Below are positions 11,963-22,524 of a stretch of DNA of 64,000 nt, piece by piece. The translations under genes were made by a program, and so were the position numbers. How positions within the stretch are numbered: the first letter of the stretch is position 1; each line of letters opens with the position of its first letter. Below the pieces are notes generated by a model, which was not told the DNA's origin, did not search any database, and saw only the letters and a program-made list of their open reading frames with translations. The DNA is from Datura wrightii (taxonomy: Eukaryota > Streptophyta > Magnoliopsida > Solanales > Solanaceae), in NCBI GenBank assembly GCA_035772735.1, contig JASDFA010000001.1, positions 137,676,001-137,740,000 of the forward strand. Direction: 5' to 3'.

Positions 11963-12434
11963 AATTCTTAACTAGAACCTCACTAGCAAGGATTACCACC
12001 TTGATTCTAGGGTATTAGGGAATCGAAAGATGGAAAAAATAAGCAAGGATTATTACCTTGGGAAGATGAAACCCTTCTACCCTTGAAAAATTGCCATTAA
12101 GCTCTTTAATGTTGTGCCTTAGAATAATGCGATGGAAACCTCGAAATCCCACTAAAACGGACTTACTGCCCCCCTAGTCTATTGCCGCAATCATAACTCT
12201 GCTGCGGAGGACCTGTCATGGTGGACCTCCAACTGTAGTAACAGTCTCACTATAGTGGTTTCCCCCATGTTGCAGCAGTCCCCCGTTAACCAGTAGCTCA
12301 CATTCCCTTGCACACATAACATTCCTCATCCCAAGTTCAATTATCATTCACCCAATACTTTTTCCCCCGCTCAACTTGCTGAAAAGAGGGTGTTCTGGAC
12401 TTATTTTTTTGGTAACGGCGGATTGATTGTTACA
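11963..12434 (-). other. Element X, piece beyond the pol end
   Basis: This is the left flank of B. Taking B and one TTACA copy out joins it to the X pol tail at 22245-22520. It reads as the sequence downstream of X pol on the minus strand. It contains a CTGCGG/CCGCAG-rich patch near 12180-12300 and no recognisable protein. It ends where the LTR of A begins, so A either inserted into X or truncated it. 12430-12434 (TTACA) is the left target duplication of B. Confidence 0.55.
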
Positions 12435-14798
12435 TGTAATACCCCAGAAGGGACTAAGAATAGACCCAGGAGTTGAAGTTGAAACTAAAGAAAAACCAAA
12501 AGTTTTGCACCAGGACGACTCGAGGTATGAATCGTGGTGAGGACCTACGACTCGTGACTCGAGTCGTGATGAAGTTCGGGAGCCTGAGGTCATATCACGA
12601 GTGGTCCTACGAATCATGACATGTAGGTATGACTCGTGGTTAGGAGTCGTGGTGAAATTCTCAGTGGTGCCAGAGTGAGTCATCATAGGTCATGGTACGA
12701 CTCATAGGATGTAGCAACGAGTCGTGATGAGGAGTCGTTGGTAAGTCGTAGTTGGTATGGGTGGATGATACCACGAATGACAGTACGACCCACGTGATGG
12801 TACTATGAGTCGTGGTATGCGAGTCGTGGCCAGTTTCATAAGATTGAAAAAAATGGTGAGGTGACCACGAGTCGTGACTTCGTGGTACGACTCGTGGTCG
12901 GAGCCAGAACTGTTTTTTAGAGAAAATTTCACTAAGGGAGAATTTGACTTTCCTATGCTTTTTGACCCTAAACCATGTCTTTTTAGCTTAAGTTTTAGAC
13001 GTAATAGTGGGGTGTAATGGGTTATTTCCCTCATTCCCCACTCAAACTTCCAAAAAAAATATACAGAGTTCCTCTCAAAGCATTTTAGAGCAATAGCTAG
13101 GGCAGCCTTTTCTTCTCAGTTCCTCAAGGAAATTCTTTGAATTTTCACCAGGTATGTGGGAATTCAACAAGGGAATAGTTCTTCCCTTGTGTCCCTAAAA
13201 TCTTCGCTGTTTTTCCTCTAACAGTTTTGCCCTATGGATTCGAGATGTAGGAGATTTGTCAGACCTATATCTTTAAAATTTTGAGTAGAATATTTCTCAT
13301 GATTTTTACTGCTTATTATTCCCTATTTCTAGGCATTTATGAGAATTGTATCCTGTGGAATAATTTAGCCCTAATTTTCAGTTCAGTAGAATTTAGAATC
13401 TTGCTTGTTGGACTAGTATCACTGTAGCTTAATTCTAACAGATTTGAAATTACCTGTTATCAGTGTATGTGGAAATTTTAGTCAGATAATCAAATGTCCA
13501 GTCTCAGTCAGATTATTAGACTCAGTGTTGTCTATAAATATCAGCTGATCAGTTTGACTCTAGTTTTCTTTTTGAGGTGTCAGTGGTACCTCCCAGTTAT
13601 CAGACTCAGATTCAGACTACAGTTATTTGGTACATTAGGTAGTCATGACATTCCAGTTATAACTCTGACCAGCCTCGGACCCCAGTTCTGGTATCGATTT
13701 GTTCTCTAGAAGGCTACGACGCTTCCAGATAAGCAGCTCTGACCAGTCTTAGAACTCAGTTTCCAAATATGGTCCTATAAGACGCTCAGGGAAACTCTCT
13801 GACAGTATCCCTGGGTCAGTATAGTCTTAGACCCCAGTATCGAGCTATCCGCTTGTCAGTAGTAGCAGTAATAAGATTATCCAGTGGGAGTAGGACTTAG
13901 CACCGAAAGGGCCGGGGTTCCAGCGCACCCGGGTTCTAGAACTACGTTGCCACCATAGATTTTACTTACTTGGACTAACGGCCCCTTTGGACAGTAATTT
14001 TCACAGTCCATGCCTTTATACCCTATAGGTATATTGGGCCCTACAGATGGGGTGTGTACATCGGACTCCACGTCTAGCTCACGTAGTTATATGTCGGTTA
14101 TAGCCTCTCCCACTAGTCAGTACAGTTTATTTTCAGATTCTTCAGCCCAGATCAGTTCAGTGCAGTATCTCAGACTCAGTATCTCAGACATTGGTCATGT
14201 TTATGACCATCAGCCAGGGTCATTTTTGACCATATTAGTTTTATATCAGTTGATTTAGTTTTTAGCATTTCAATTGGTCATTTCATGTCATGCCAGTTCA
14301 GTTGCTAGTTCTTTCATGTCATTCATGTTTCTCTCGCATAATCAATACATTCAAAGTACTGACGCATACTTTAATGTTGTATCGTTTCATGATACTGCTG
14401 CAGGTTCCCAGACTTAGCATCGTTAGTCGTTGCGATCTAGATACTCCTCTGCTGCAGCCGAAGTGTGGGTCCTCATCATTCGAGGGCCTTGTTTTACTTT
14501 CTTTCAGTTGAATTATTATTTCAATTAGACTTAGAGTTAGCTGGGGGATTGTCCCAATAACTCCTCAATTAGATGGCTTTCAAACAGACATGGTTTTCAA
14601 ATTTATCTGTATTATTCAAATATTTTAAACTTTATATTTTCAGACTTGTCTTTCATAAATATTTTATGATACCATTTTAAAGTTCCACTGTGCATGTTTA
14701 CTCAGAATGCTAGTGACTGATAGACCAGGGGGTGACTTGGGGTCACTTGTGGCTTCAAGTACCATGTTACACGCAGCGTGTAGGCTCGGGGCGTGTCA
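12435..14798 (+). repeat. Element B 5' LTR (2364 bp)
   Basis: It starts TGTAATACCCC and ends GTGTCA (the 3' copy ends GTGTGACA). U3 holds the palindrome cluster at 12515-12905. A TATA box candidate is at about 13530. Hairpins are at 14343-14361, 14378-14396 and 14468-14486. The ORFs overlapping it (12348-12686, 12702-13034, 13494-13709, 13877-14071, 14010-14258, 14290-14511) are chance frames. Confidence 0.95.
13529..13538 (+). promoter_or_regulatory. Candidate TATA box of the B LTR
   Basis: CTATAAATAT lies about 1.1 kb into the LTR. The matching site in the 3' LTR (near 20973, CCAGAAATGT) is mutated. The position fits a U3/R boundary, but no transcript evidence is available from sequence. 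Confidence 0.4.
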
Positions 14799-14802
14799 AA
14801 CT

Positions 14803-14814
14803 TGGTATCGGAGC
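14803..14814 (+). promoter_or_regulatory. Primer binding site of element B (tRNA-iMet type)
   Basis: TGGTATCGGAGC starts four bases after the 5' LTR. It differs by one base from the usual TGGTATCAGAGC. The leader runs from here to the gag start at 15021. Confidence 0.9.
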
Positions 14815-15020
14815 CCTAGGTTTAGAGTATCCTCGGAATGTCTGAAAGCAACATCGAGTGGAGTCCTTTTCATGGATGTGAAGTGCGCCACACTTATGAT
14901 GAGGAGGCTACGAGATGTTATTAGGAAAAATTCCCTTTTGTTCATACTCTTTATCGTGCGTTAAAGTCCAAATTCCAGAAATTCCCTTCTAATTTGTGTT
15001 CTTTTTTATTTCAGTGAACC

Positions 15021-16110
15021 ATGCCTCCTAGACGTGGTAATGGAAGAAGGGCTGCTAATGTCAACAGACCTGCCCCATCAGCTCCGGCAGCACCTCAGGA
15101 TGAATCCTTATCCACCGCCAAATTCAGGGCGCCCATTCAATTGCTAGCTCAAACAGTCACCGATCAGGTGAACTAGTACGTGGTTCCACTAGCCATAAAC
15201 GGGTCTGCAGCTTCTGGTCGAGTGCGGGATTATACCCGGATGAACCCTCCAGATTTTCATGGAGCGAAGGTGGGGGAGGACCCACAAGGGTTTATAGATG
15301 AGATTAGAAAGATTACCCGTATTATAGGTGTCAGCTCCTTCGAGAGTGCTGACCTAGCTACCTATCAGCTTAAAGGGGTAGCCTAGGTTTGGTATGAGCA
15401 GTGGAAGGAGGAGCAGCCAGCGAGAGCAGAACCAGTGGAGTGGGAGGAGTTCCACACATCTTTCTTGGATAGGTCTTTCCCTTGGGAGCTGAGGAAGGCT
15501 ATGATGGCAGAGTTTATGAATTTGCGACAGGGCAACAGGACAGTGGAGGAGTATGCTATGGAGTTTACCAGGTTATCAAAGTATGCTCTAGAGATGGTCG
15601 TTGGGTTGAGGGCTCGCATGCTAAAGTTCATTAACGGAGTGTCTAATCTGGTCCTCAAAGAGTGCAGGACCGCGATGTTGATCAAGGACATGGACCTCTC
15701 TAGCCTAATTGTTTATGCCCAGTAGATTGAGGTATAGAATTTGAAAGATATGGAACGTAAGAACAAGTGGGCAAGAACTAGTCATTCAAATTTAGGCCAC
15801 CAGAGATCTAGCGGTGGTAGCCGCCCACAACAGTAGCAACAACAGAGGGCCCCAGCACCTAGCTCAGCCAGCGCCCCAACCTTTCGGTCCTGCCAGGATC
15901 AGAGGGGTGGGTCATCTGGCATGCAGTCTCAGGCCCACAGTACAGGGAACAGGTATCCAATTTTCCCCAAGTGCAGCAAGAATCATCCTGGAGAGTGTCT
16001 ACAGGGCAGAGAGGGCTGCTTTGGAACTGGATAGCTTGGGCACGGACTTAGAGAGTGCCCGTCAGCAGGGCGAGGGAGATCACAATCCACTACCTCAGTA
16101 GCTCCAGCAG
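15021..16110 (+). pseudogene. Element B gag
   Basis: The start MPPRRGNGRR is at 15021, matching the gag starts of A and C. The capsid-like core reads VRDYTRMNPPDFHGAKVGED, then ESADLATYQLK (15217-15380) and EEFHTSFLDRSFPWELRKA with FMNLRQGNRTVEEYAMEF (15435-15590). A later frame (about 15960-16070) gives CSKNHPGEC and CFGTG, stop, LGHGLRECP, a CCHC knuckle with a stop inside it. Stops at about 15174, 15384 and 15723 and at least one frame change break the gene. Gag would form the virus-like particle and bind RNA. Confidence 0.85.
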
Positions 16111-16169
16111 GTCAACCAGCTCATCAGGCCAACTCATCAGGTACAAATGGCGGTCAGCGCCAGAATCAT

Positions 16170-16672
16170 TTCTATGCTCTATCTTCTTGTCAGGATTAGG
16201 AAAGCTCACCTGACATAGTTACCAGTATGTTACATCTCTTCCATCTAGACATATATGCCCCCTTAGATCCAGGAGCTACTCTTCATTCATGACTCCATAT
16301 ATAGAAGTTCAGTTTAATATAAGTACAGAGGTCCTCTCAGAACCATTCTCAGTCTCCACCCCTGTTGGAGAGTCAGTTAGAGCCAGTCGAGTGTATAGAA
16401 ATTGCCCCATCTCAGTCCTGAACAAAGAAATTCCAGCTGATCTTGTAGAGATAGACATGGTCGACTTCGACCTTATTCTAGGAATGGATTGGTTATACTC
16501 CTGCTATGACTTAGTTGATTGTAGAACTAGCGTTGTCAAATTCCAGTTCCCTAATGAGCCAATTTTAGAATGGTCGGGCAGCAGTTCAGCGCCTAAGGGT
16601 AGGTTTATTTCCTACCTTAAGACCCAAAGGATGTCTATATCATCTGGTTCAGGTCAAGGATTCCAACTCTGA
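16170..16672 (+). pseudogene. Element B aspartic protease remnant
   Basis: The catalytic block LDPGATLHS lies at about 16264-16290, with D-P-G where D-S/T-G is usual in retropepsins. An open frame from 16289 carries VSTPVGESVRASRVYRNCP and the second hallmark DFDLILGMDWL at about 16460-16495, then VDCRTSVVKFQFP. The two halves are in different frames, so a shift separates them. It lies between gag and RT as expected. Confidence 0.75.
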
Positions 16673-16698
16673 GACCCCAACCATTCAGTCAGTTCTAG

Positions 16699-17530
16699 TT
16701 GTCAATTAGTTCCCAGATGTATTTCCTAAGGATTTTCCTGGAGTTCCCCTTTGAGCGGGAAATAGACTTCGGAATAGATCTCCTCCCAGATACTCAACCT
16801 ATCTCCATCCCTCCTTACAGAATGGATCCAACTAAGCTTAAGGAGTTAAAGGATCAGCTAAAAGATCTTCTTGACAAGGGTTTTATCAGACCCAATATCT
16901 CTCCCTGGGGTGCTCCAGTGTTGTTCGTGCGTAAGAAAGACGTTACCTTCAGAATGTGCATAGATTACCGTCAGCTGAACAAAGTTACAGTCAAGAACAG
17001 ATATCCCCTACCTAGAATTAATGACCTGTTCGACCATTTTTAGGGAGCCAGTTGTTTCTCCAAGATCGATCTTAGGTTAGGATACCATTAGTTAAGGGTC
17101 AGAGAGTGTGACATACCAAAAACAACATTCATAACTGGGTATGGTCACTACGAGTTTGTGGTGATGTCCTTTAGAACACGAATGCCTCGGCAGCCTTCAT
17201 GGATTTGATGAATAGGGTTTTCAAGAAGTACCTGGATATGTTCTTCATTGTATTTATTAACGACATTCTAGTGTACTCAAGAAATGAAGAAGAACATGCC
17301 AATCACCTAAGGTTAGCATTACAGACTCTCAGAGATTTCCAGTTATTCGCCAAGTTCAGCAAGTGTGAATTCTGGTTGAAGTCTGTGATTTTCTTGGGTG
17401 ATGTGGTCTCAGGTGAAAGGATACAAGTAGATCCTCATAAGATAGCAGCAATGAAGGATTGGCTCAGACCTACCTCTCCTACTGAAATCAGGAGTTTCCT
17501 GGGCTTAGAAGGTTATTACTGACGGTTTGT
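16699..17530 (+). pseudogene. Element B reverse transcriptase
   Basis: The first open block (16699-17043) has EIDFGIDLLPDTQPISIPPY, KGFIRPNISPWGAPVLFVRK and MCIDYRQLNKVTVKNRYPLP. A TAG at 17041 and a frame change near 17170 follow. The second block (17199-17522) has FMDLMNRVFKKYLDMFFIVF and then INDILVYS, where the catalytic pair is ND instead of DD. SKCEFWLKSVIFLGDVVSGE follows. With a lost catalytic aspartate and stops, the enzyme is dead. Confidence 0.9.
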
Positions 17531-18100
17531 GGAAGGTTTCTCCTCCATAGCATCTCCTCTGACCAAGTTAACCCAGAAGAAGGTGAAATTTCAGTGGTCG
17601 AATGAGTGTGATAAGAGTTTTTAGGAGTTAAAGACTGGACTCACTACTGCTCCAGTTTTGACCCTGCCAGAAGGAATAGAAGGGTTGGTTGAATATTGTG
17701 ACGCCCCCAGAGTTGGACTTGCTTGTGTTTTGATGCAGCGGGGAAAAGTGATAGCCTATGCCTCTAGACAGCTCAATGTCCATGAGAAGAAGTATCCAAC
17801 TCATGACTTGGAGCTGGCAACGGCGGTGTTTGCGTTAAAAATAGACATTACTTATATGGAGCTCACATAGATGTATTTACAGATCATAAGAGTCTGCAGT
17901 ATGTGTTCAGTCAGAAGGACCTAAATCTTCATAAGAGAAGGTGGTTAGAACTACTAAAAGACTATAACATGAGCGTGCTATATCACCCGGGCAAGGCCAA
18001 TATGGTGGCTGATTTACTAAGTAAAGTGTCTATGGGCAGCGTGGCTCATGTAGAAGAAGGCAAAAAGGAACTGGCTAAAGATATTCACAGGCTAGCCTAG
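17530..18100 (+). pseudogene. Element B RNase H and connection
   Basis: It follows RT with RFVEGFSSIASPLTKLTQKK. The RNase H-like part reads EYCDAPRVGLACVLMQRGK, VIAYASRQLNVHEKKYPTHD and LELATAVFALK (17658-17860). After a frame change come DHKSLQYVFSQKDLN, RRWLELLKDYNM and YHPGKANMVADLLSKVSMGS (17880-18050). A stop at 17622 and the frame change near 17860 break it. RNase H would remove the RNA strand during cDNA synthesis. Confidence 0.85.
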
Positions 18101-19612
18101 TTGGGAGTACAATTGGTGGATTCGACTGAGGGTGGTGTAATAATGCAGAGCGGTTCATATTCCTCTTTAATTGTAGAGGTTAAGTCCAGACAAGATGAAG
18201 ATCTCATCCTACTTAAGAGGAAGGAAGCAGTTCTTAGGAAAGAAATAGAAGCTTTCTCCAAAAGGGGAGATGGTGTGCTCCGTTACCAAGGTAGATTATG
18301 TGTACGGGATGTCGGCGAGTTGAGACAGAAGATATTGGATGAAGCACACAGTTCTAGATTTTCCATTCACCCTGGTGCTACTAAGATGTACCGTGATTTA
18401 CAAGATATTTACTGGTGGAACGACCGCATGAAAAGAGATATTGTTGAATTTGTAGCTAAGTGCCCAAACTGCCAGCAAGTAAAGATAGACCACCAGAGAC
18501 CGAGAGGTATGACTCAGGATATCAGTATACCCACATGGAAGTGGGAAGAAATAAACATGGACTTCATTACGGGTCTACCTCAGACTCGTCGGCAACATGA
18601 CTCTATCTGGGTGGTAGTAGACCAGATGACTAAGTCAGCACATTTCCTCCAAGTCAAAACCACAGATTCAGCTAGGACTATGCTAGACTTTATATTCGTG
18701 AGCTAGTCAGACTGCATGGGGTGCCCTTGTTCATTATTTCAGATAGAGGTACCCAATTCACCTCACTTTTGGAAATCTTTTCAAAAAGGACTAGGTACCT
18801 AGGTCAAGCTCAGTATAGCTTTTCAACTAAAGATAGATGGACAAGCTAAGTGGACCATTCAGACCTTAGAAGATATTCTAAGGGCATGTGCAATCGATTT
18901 TAAGGGTAATTGGGATGACTATTTGCCTCTTATCGAGTTTGCGTACAACAACAGCTATCACTCTAGCATTCAGATGGCCCCATTTGAGGCATTATATGGT
19001 AGGCGGTGTAGATCCCCTATAGGGTGGTTTGAGGTTGGAGAATCTACTTTGATAGGGCCAGACTCGGTTCATGAAGCAATTCAGAAAGTTCAGCTCATCT
19101 GAGGAAGGTTGAAAATAGCTCAGAGCCGTCAGAAATCTTATGCAGATGTACGGAGAAGAGAATTGGAGTTTGCAGTTGATGACTGGGTATACCTGAAAAT
19201 TTCTCCCATGAAAGGGATGATGAGATTTGGGAAAAACGGAAAGCTCAGTTCATGATATATGGGACCCTATAAGATTCTGAGGCGGATTAGTAAGGAGGCC
19301 TACGAGCTAGAGTTACCTTCAGAACTAGCAGTAGTACACCTAGTTTTCCATGTGTCACTTCTAAAGAAGTGCATTGGAGATCCAACCTCAGTGGTGCCAT
19401 TGGATAGTGTGGCATTCAAGGATAGTCTTACCTATGAGAAGGTACTAGTCCAGATCCTTGACCGTCAGGTTCGTAAATTGAGGAACAAGGAAGTAGCTTC
19501 AGTAAAGGTGTTATGGAGAAATTACCATGTTGAGGGAGCTACGTGGGAAGCTGAAGCGGATATGATGGCTAAATACCCCCACTTGTTCCCTACTGGCTTA
19601 GTTTCAATTTGA
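18101..19612 (+). pseudogene. Element B integrase with chromodomain-like C-terminus
   Basis: The zinc-binding HHCC region is present: AHSSRFSIHPGATKMYRDL then CPNCQQVK (18340-18480). The core has the first Asp in MDFITGLPQTRR (about 18560), the second in IISDRGTQFTS after a frame change (about 18735), and NNSYHSSIQMAPFEALYGR (about 18950-19000). The tail (19259-19612) has GPYKILRRISKEAYELELPS, VFHVSLLKKC and the chromodomain-like VKVLWRNYHVEGATWEAEAD, ending with TGA at 19610. This type of tail marks chromoviruses, which use it to target chromatin. Several shifts make it inactive. Confidence 0.9.
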
Positions 19613-19840
19613 GGTATCAGTTTTTGCCCTAGACTCTAATCAGTTTTTCATGTTTCGTTCATGCGTGCAAGTTTGTTTTATGATATGATATATGTATGTG
19701 ATGTCTGAATTCAATTAAGATGTGTAGTTCTTTTCGGGGTAGCCATTCAGTTAGTTTTCGGCTTTAATGGTCAATATTTTCATATGGTAATTGTATGTTT
19801 CTGGTTGCTGCTTGTTCCCAAAATTCGAGGATGAATGTTT
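19613..19840 (+). other. Element B 3' untranslated region
   Basis: About 230 bases between the pol stop and the PPT, with no coding sign. It contains AAATTCGAGGATGAATGTTTCC, which recurs in C (45085-45102) and reversed in H (56350-56375), so it is conserved within the group. Confidence 0.7.
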
Positions 19841-19854
19841 CCAAGGGGGGATAT
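19841..19854 (+). promoter_or_regulatory. Polypurine tract of element B
   Basis: CCAAGGGGGGATAT lies immediately before the 3' LTR start. A G-rich purine run at this place is the usual primer for plus-strand DNA synthesis. Confidence 0.8.
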
Positions 19855-22244
19855 TGTAACACCTCAAAAGGGCCTAAGAATAGACCCGGGAGTTGAAGTT
19901 GGAAACTGCAGAAAAAACTGAAATTTTGCACCAGGACGACTCGAGGTACGAATGATAGTGAGGACCTACGACTAGTGACTCGAGTCGTTATGAAGTTTGG
20001 GAGCCTAAGGTCATATCACGAGTGGTCCTACGAATCAAGACACGTAGGTATGACTAGTGGTTAGGAGTCGTTGTGAAATGCTCAGTGGTTCCAGAGTGAA
20101 TAGTCAGGGGTCATGGTACGACTCGTAGGATGTAGAAACGAGTTGGGATGAGGAGTCATGGGTAAGCCATAGTTGGTATGGATGGATGATACCAAGACTG
20201 ATAGTATGACCCATAGGATGGTATTACGAGTCGTGGTATGCGAGTCGTGGCTAGTTTTGGAAGATTGAAAAAAATTGTGGGGTGACCACGAGAGGTGACC
20301 ACGAGTCGTGACTTCATGGTACGACTCGTGGTACGAGTCGTGGTCGAGGCCAGAACTATTTTTTAGAAAAATTTCATCAAGCGCAAATTTGACTTTCCTA
20401 TGCTTTTGGACCCTAAACCATGCCGTTTTAGCTTCAGTTTTAGACGTTTTAGTGGGGGGTAATGGGTTATTTCCCGTATTCCCACTCAGACTTCCAAAAA
20501 AAATACATAGAGTTCCTGCCAAAGCATTTCATAGCAACACCTAGGGCATCCTTTTCTTCTTAATTCCTTGAGTAAATTCTTCGAGTTTTCACTAGGTATG
20601 TGGGAATTCAACAAGGGAATAGTTCTTCCCTTGTGTCCCTAAAATCTTCATTGTTTTTCCTCTAACTGTTTAGCCCTGTGGATTCTAGATGTAGGAGATT
20701 TGCCAGACCTATATCTTTAAAATTTTGAGTAGAATATTTCTCATGATTTTTACTACTTATGATTCCCTATTTCTAGGCATTTATGAGAATTGTATCCTAT
20801 GGAATAATTTAACCCTAATATTCAGTTCATTAGAATTTAGGATCTTGCTTGTTGGACTAGTTTCCCTGTAGCTTGACTCTAACAGATTTGAAATTCCCAT
20901 ATCAGTGTATGTGGAAATTTTAGTCAGATAATTACATGTCCAGTCTCAGTCAGCTTTTTAGACTCAGTGTTATCCAGAAATGTCAGCTAATCAGTTTGAC
21001 TCCAGTTCTCTTCTCGAGGTGTCAGTGGTGCCTCCCAATTATCAGAATCAGATTTATACTACAGTTATTTGGTCCATTAGGTGGCCATGACATTCTGGTT
21101 ATATCTCTGACCAGCCTCGGACCCCAGTTCAGGTATTATTTTATTCTCTAGACGGTTACGACAATTCCATATAAGCAGCTTTGACCAGTCTTAGAACTTA
21201 GTTTCCGAATCTGGTCCTATAAGATGCTCAGGGAAACTCTCTGACAGTATCCCTGGGTCAGCATAGTCTTGGTCCCCCAGTATCGAGCTATCCGCTTGTC
21301 AGTAGTAGCGGTAATAATATTATCCAGAGGGAGTAGGACTTAGCACCAAAAGGGCCGGGGTTCCAGCGCACCCAAGTTCCAGAACTACGTTGCTACCGTA
21401 GGTTTTATTTACTTGGCCTAACAGCCCCTTTTGACAGTGATTTTCACAGTCCATGCCTTTATACCCTGGAAAGGTATATTGAGCCCTACCGACGGGGTGT
21501 GTACATCGGACTCCACGTCTAGCTCATGTGGTTATATGTCGGTTATAGCCTCTCCAACTAGTCAATACAGTTTACTCTCAAATTCTTCAGCCCAGATCAG
21601 TTCAGTGTAGTATCTTAGACTCAGTATTTCATACATAGGGCATGTTTATGACCATCAGCCAGGTTCATTTTTGACCATATTAGTTTTATATTAATTAATT
21701 TAGTTTTCAGCATTTCAGTTGGTCATTTCATGTCATGCTAGTTCAGTTACTAGTTTTTTCATGTCATTTATGTTTCTCTCGCATACTCAGTACATTCAGA
21801 GTATTGACGTATACTTTTATGCTGTATCATTTCATGATACAGCTACAAGTTCACAAACTTAGCATTGTTAGCCGTTGCGATCCAGATACTTCTCTACTGC
21901 AGCCGAAGTGTGAGTCCTCATCATTCGAGGGCCTTGTTTTACTTTCTTTTAGTTGAATTGTTATTTCAGTTAGACTTAGAGTTAGCTGGGGGCTTATCCC
22001 AGCAACTCCTCAGTTAGATGGCTTTCAGACAGACATGGTTTTCAAATTTATTTGTATTATTCAAATGTTTTGAACTTTATGTTTTCAGACTTGTCTTTCA
22101 TAAATGTTTTATGATATTATTTTAAAGTTCCGTTGTGCATGTTTACTCAGAATGCTAGTGACTGATAGACCAAGGGTTGACTTGGGGTCACTTGTGGCTT
22201 CAAGTACCATGTTACGCCCAGGGTGTAAGGCTCGGGGTGTGACA
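19855..22244 (+). repeat. Element B 3' LTR (2390 bp)
   Basis: It starts TGTAACACC and ends GGTGTGACA and is colinear with the 5' LTR. The palindrome cluster is at 19935-20345. Hairpin 2 at 21832-21852 is a perfect 9-bp arm with a TTC loop; hairpin 3 is at 21912-21931. The right target duplication TTACA follows at 22245-22249. The ORFs at 20082-20522, 20936-21151, 21735-21956 and 22104-22427 are not genes. Confidence 0.95.
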
Positions 22245-22520
22245 TTACATCAGCTACCTATTAAAACACTGTTCATCCCTGAAAAACCCATGAAAGCAAG
22301 GAAGAGAAAATACCTGACTCCACAAACAACTAAGGGTATTATTCTTGCATGTCTGCTTCGGTCATCCAAGTGGCCTCCTCTACTGGGTAGTTCTTCCACT
22401 GGACCTTTAATGTCGCAATCTCCTTAAATATTAACTTATGAACCTCCATGTCTAATATTTCCATAGGCTCTTCCCCATAATATAGGTTTTCATCCAATAG
22501 CAGTGAATCTCATTGAATGA
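22245..22520 (-). pseudogene. Element X pol C-terminus (chromodomain-like tail)
   Basis: A minus-strand frame reads LLLDENLYYGEEPMEILDME, then KEIATLKVQWKNYPVEEATW and MTEADMQE, stop, YP. This is the end of a Ty3 Pol with the tryptophan-rich chromodomain-like motif. It is continuous with X integrase at 52076-52330 once element Y is removed, and with 12434 once B is removed. Stops (before DSLLL and after MQE) mean it is dead. Confidence 0.8.
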
Positions 22521-22524
22521 TTAA

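Larger units (their letters stand above)
12435..22244 (+). mobile_element. Element B: complete Tekay/Del-like Ty3 LTR retrotransposon
   Basis: A full 9.8 kb structure: 5' LTR (12435-14798), PBS, gag, protease, RT, RNase H, integrase with a chromodomain-like tail, PPT, and 3' LTR (19855-22244). Target duplications are perfect: TTACA at 12430-12434 and 22245-22249. The two LTRs are alike in roughly nine of ten bases by eye, so the insertion is old. Many stops and frameshifts break gag and pol, so it cannot move by itself. It sits in element X, in the opposite orientation. Confidence 0.95.

Noticed and set aside
12348..13034. ORFs of 110-112 codons in the LTR of B on the minus strand
   Set aside because: They lie in the palindrome-rich U3 region, do not persist in the 3' LTR in the same form, and have low-complexity translations driven by the repeated CGACTCGTGG word.
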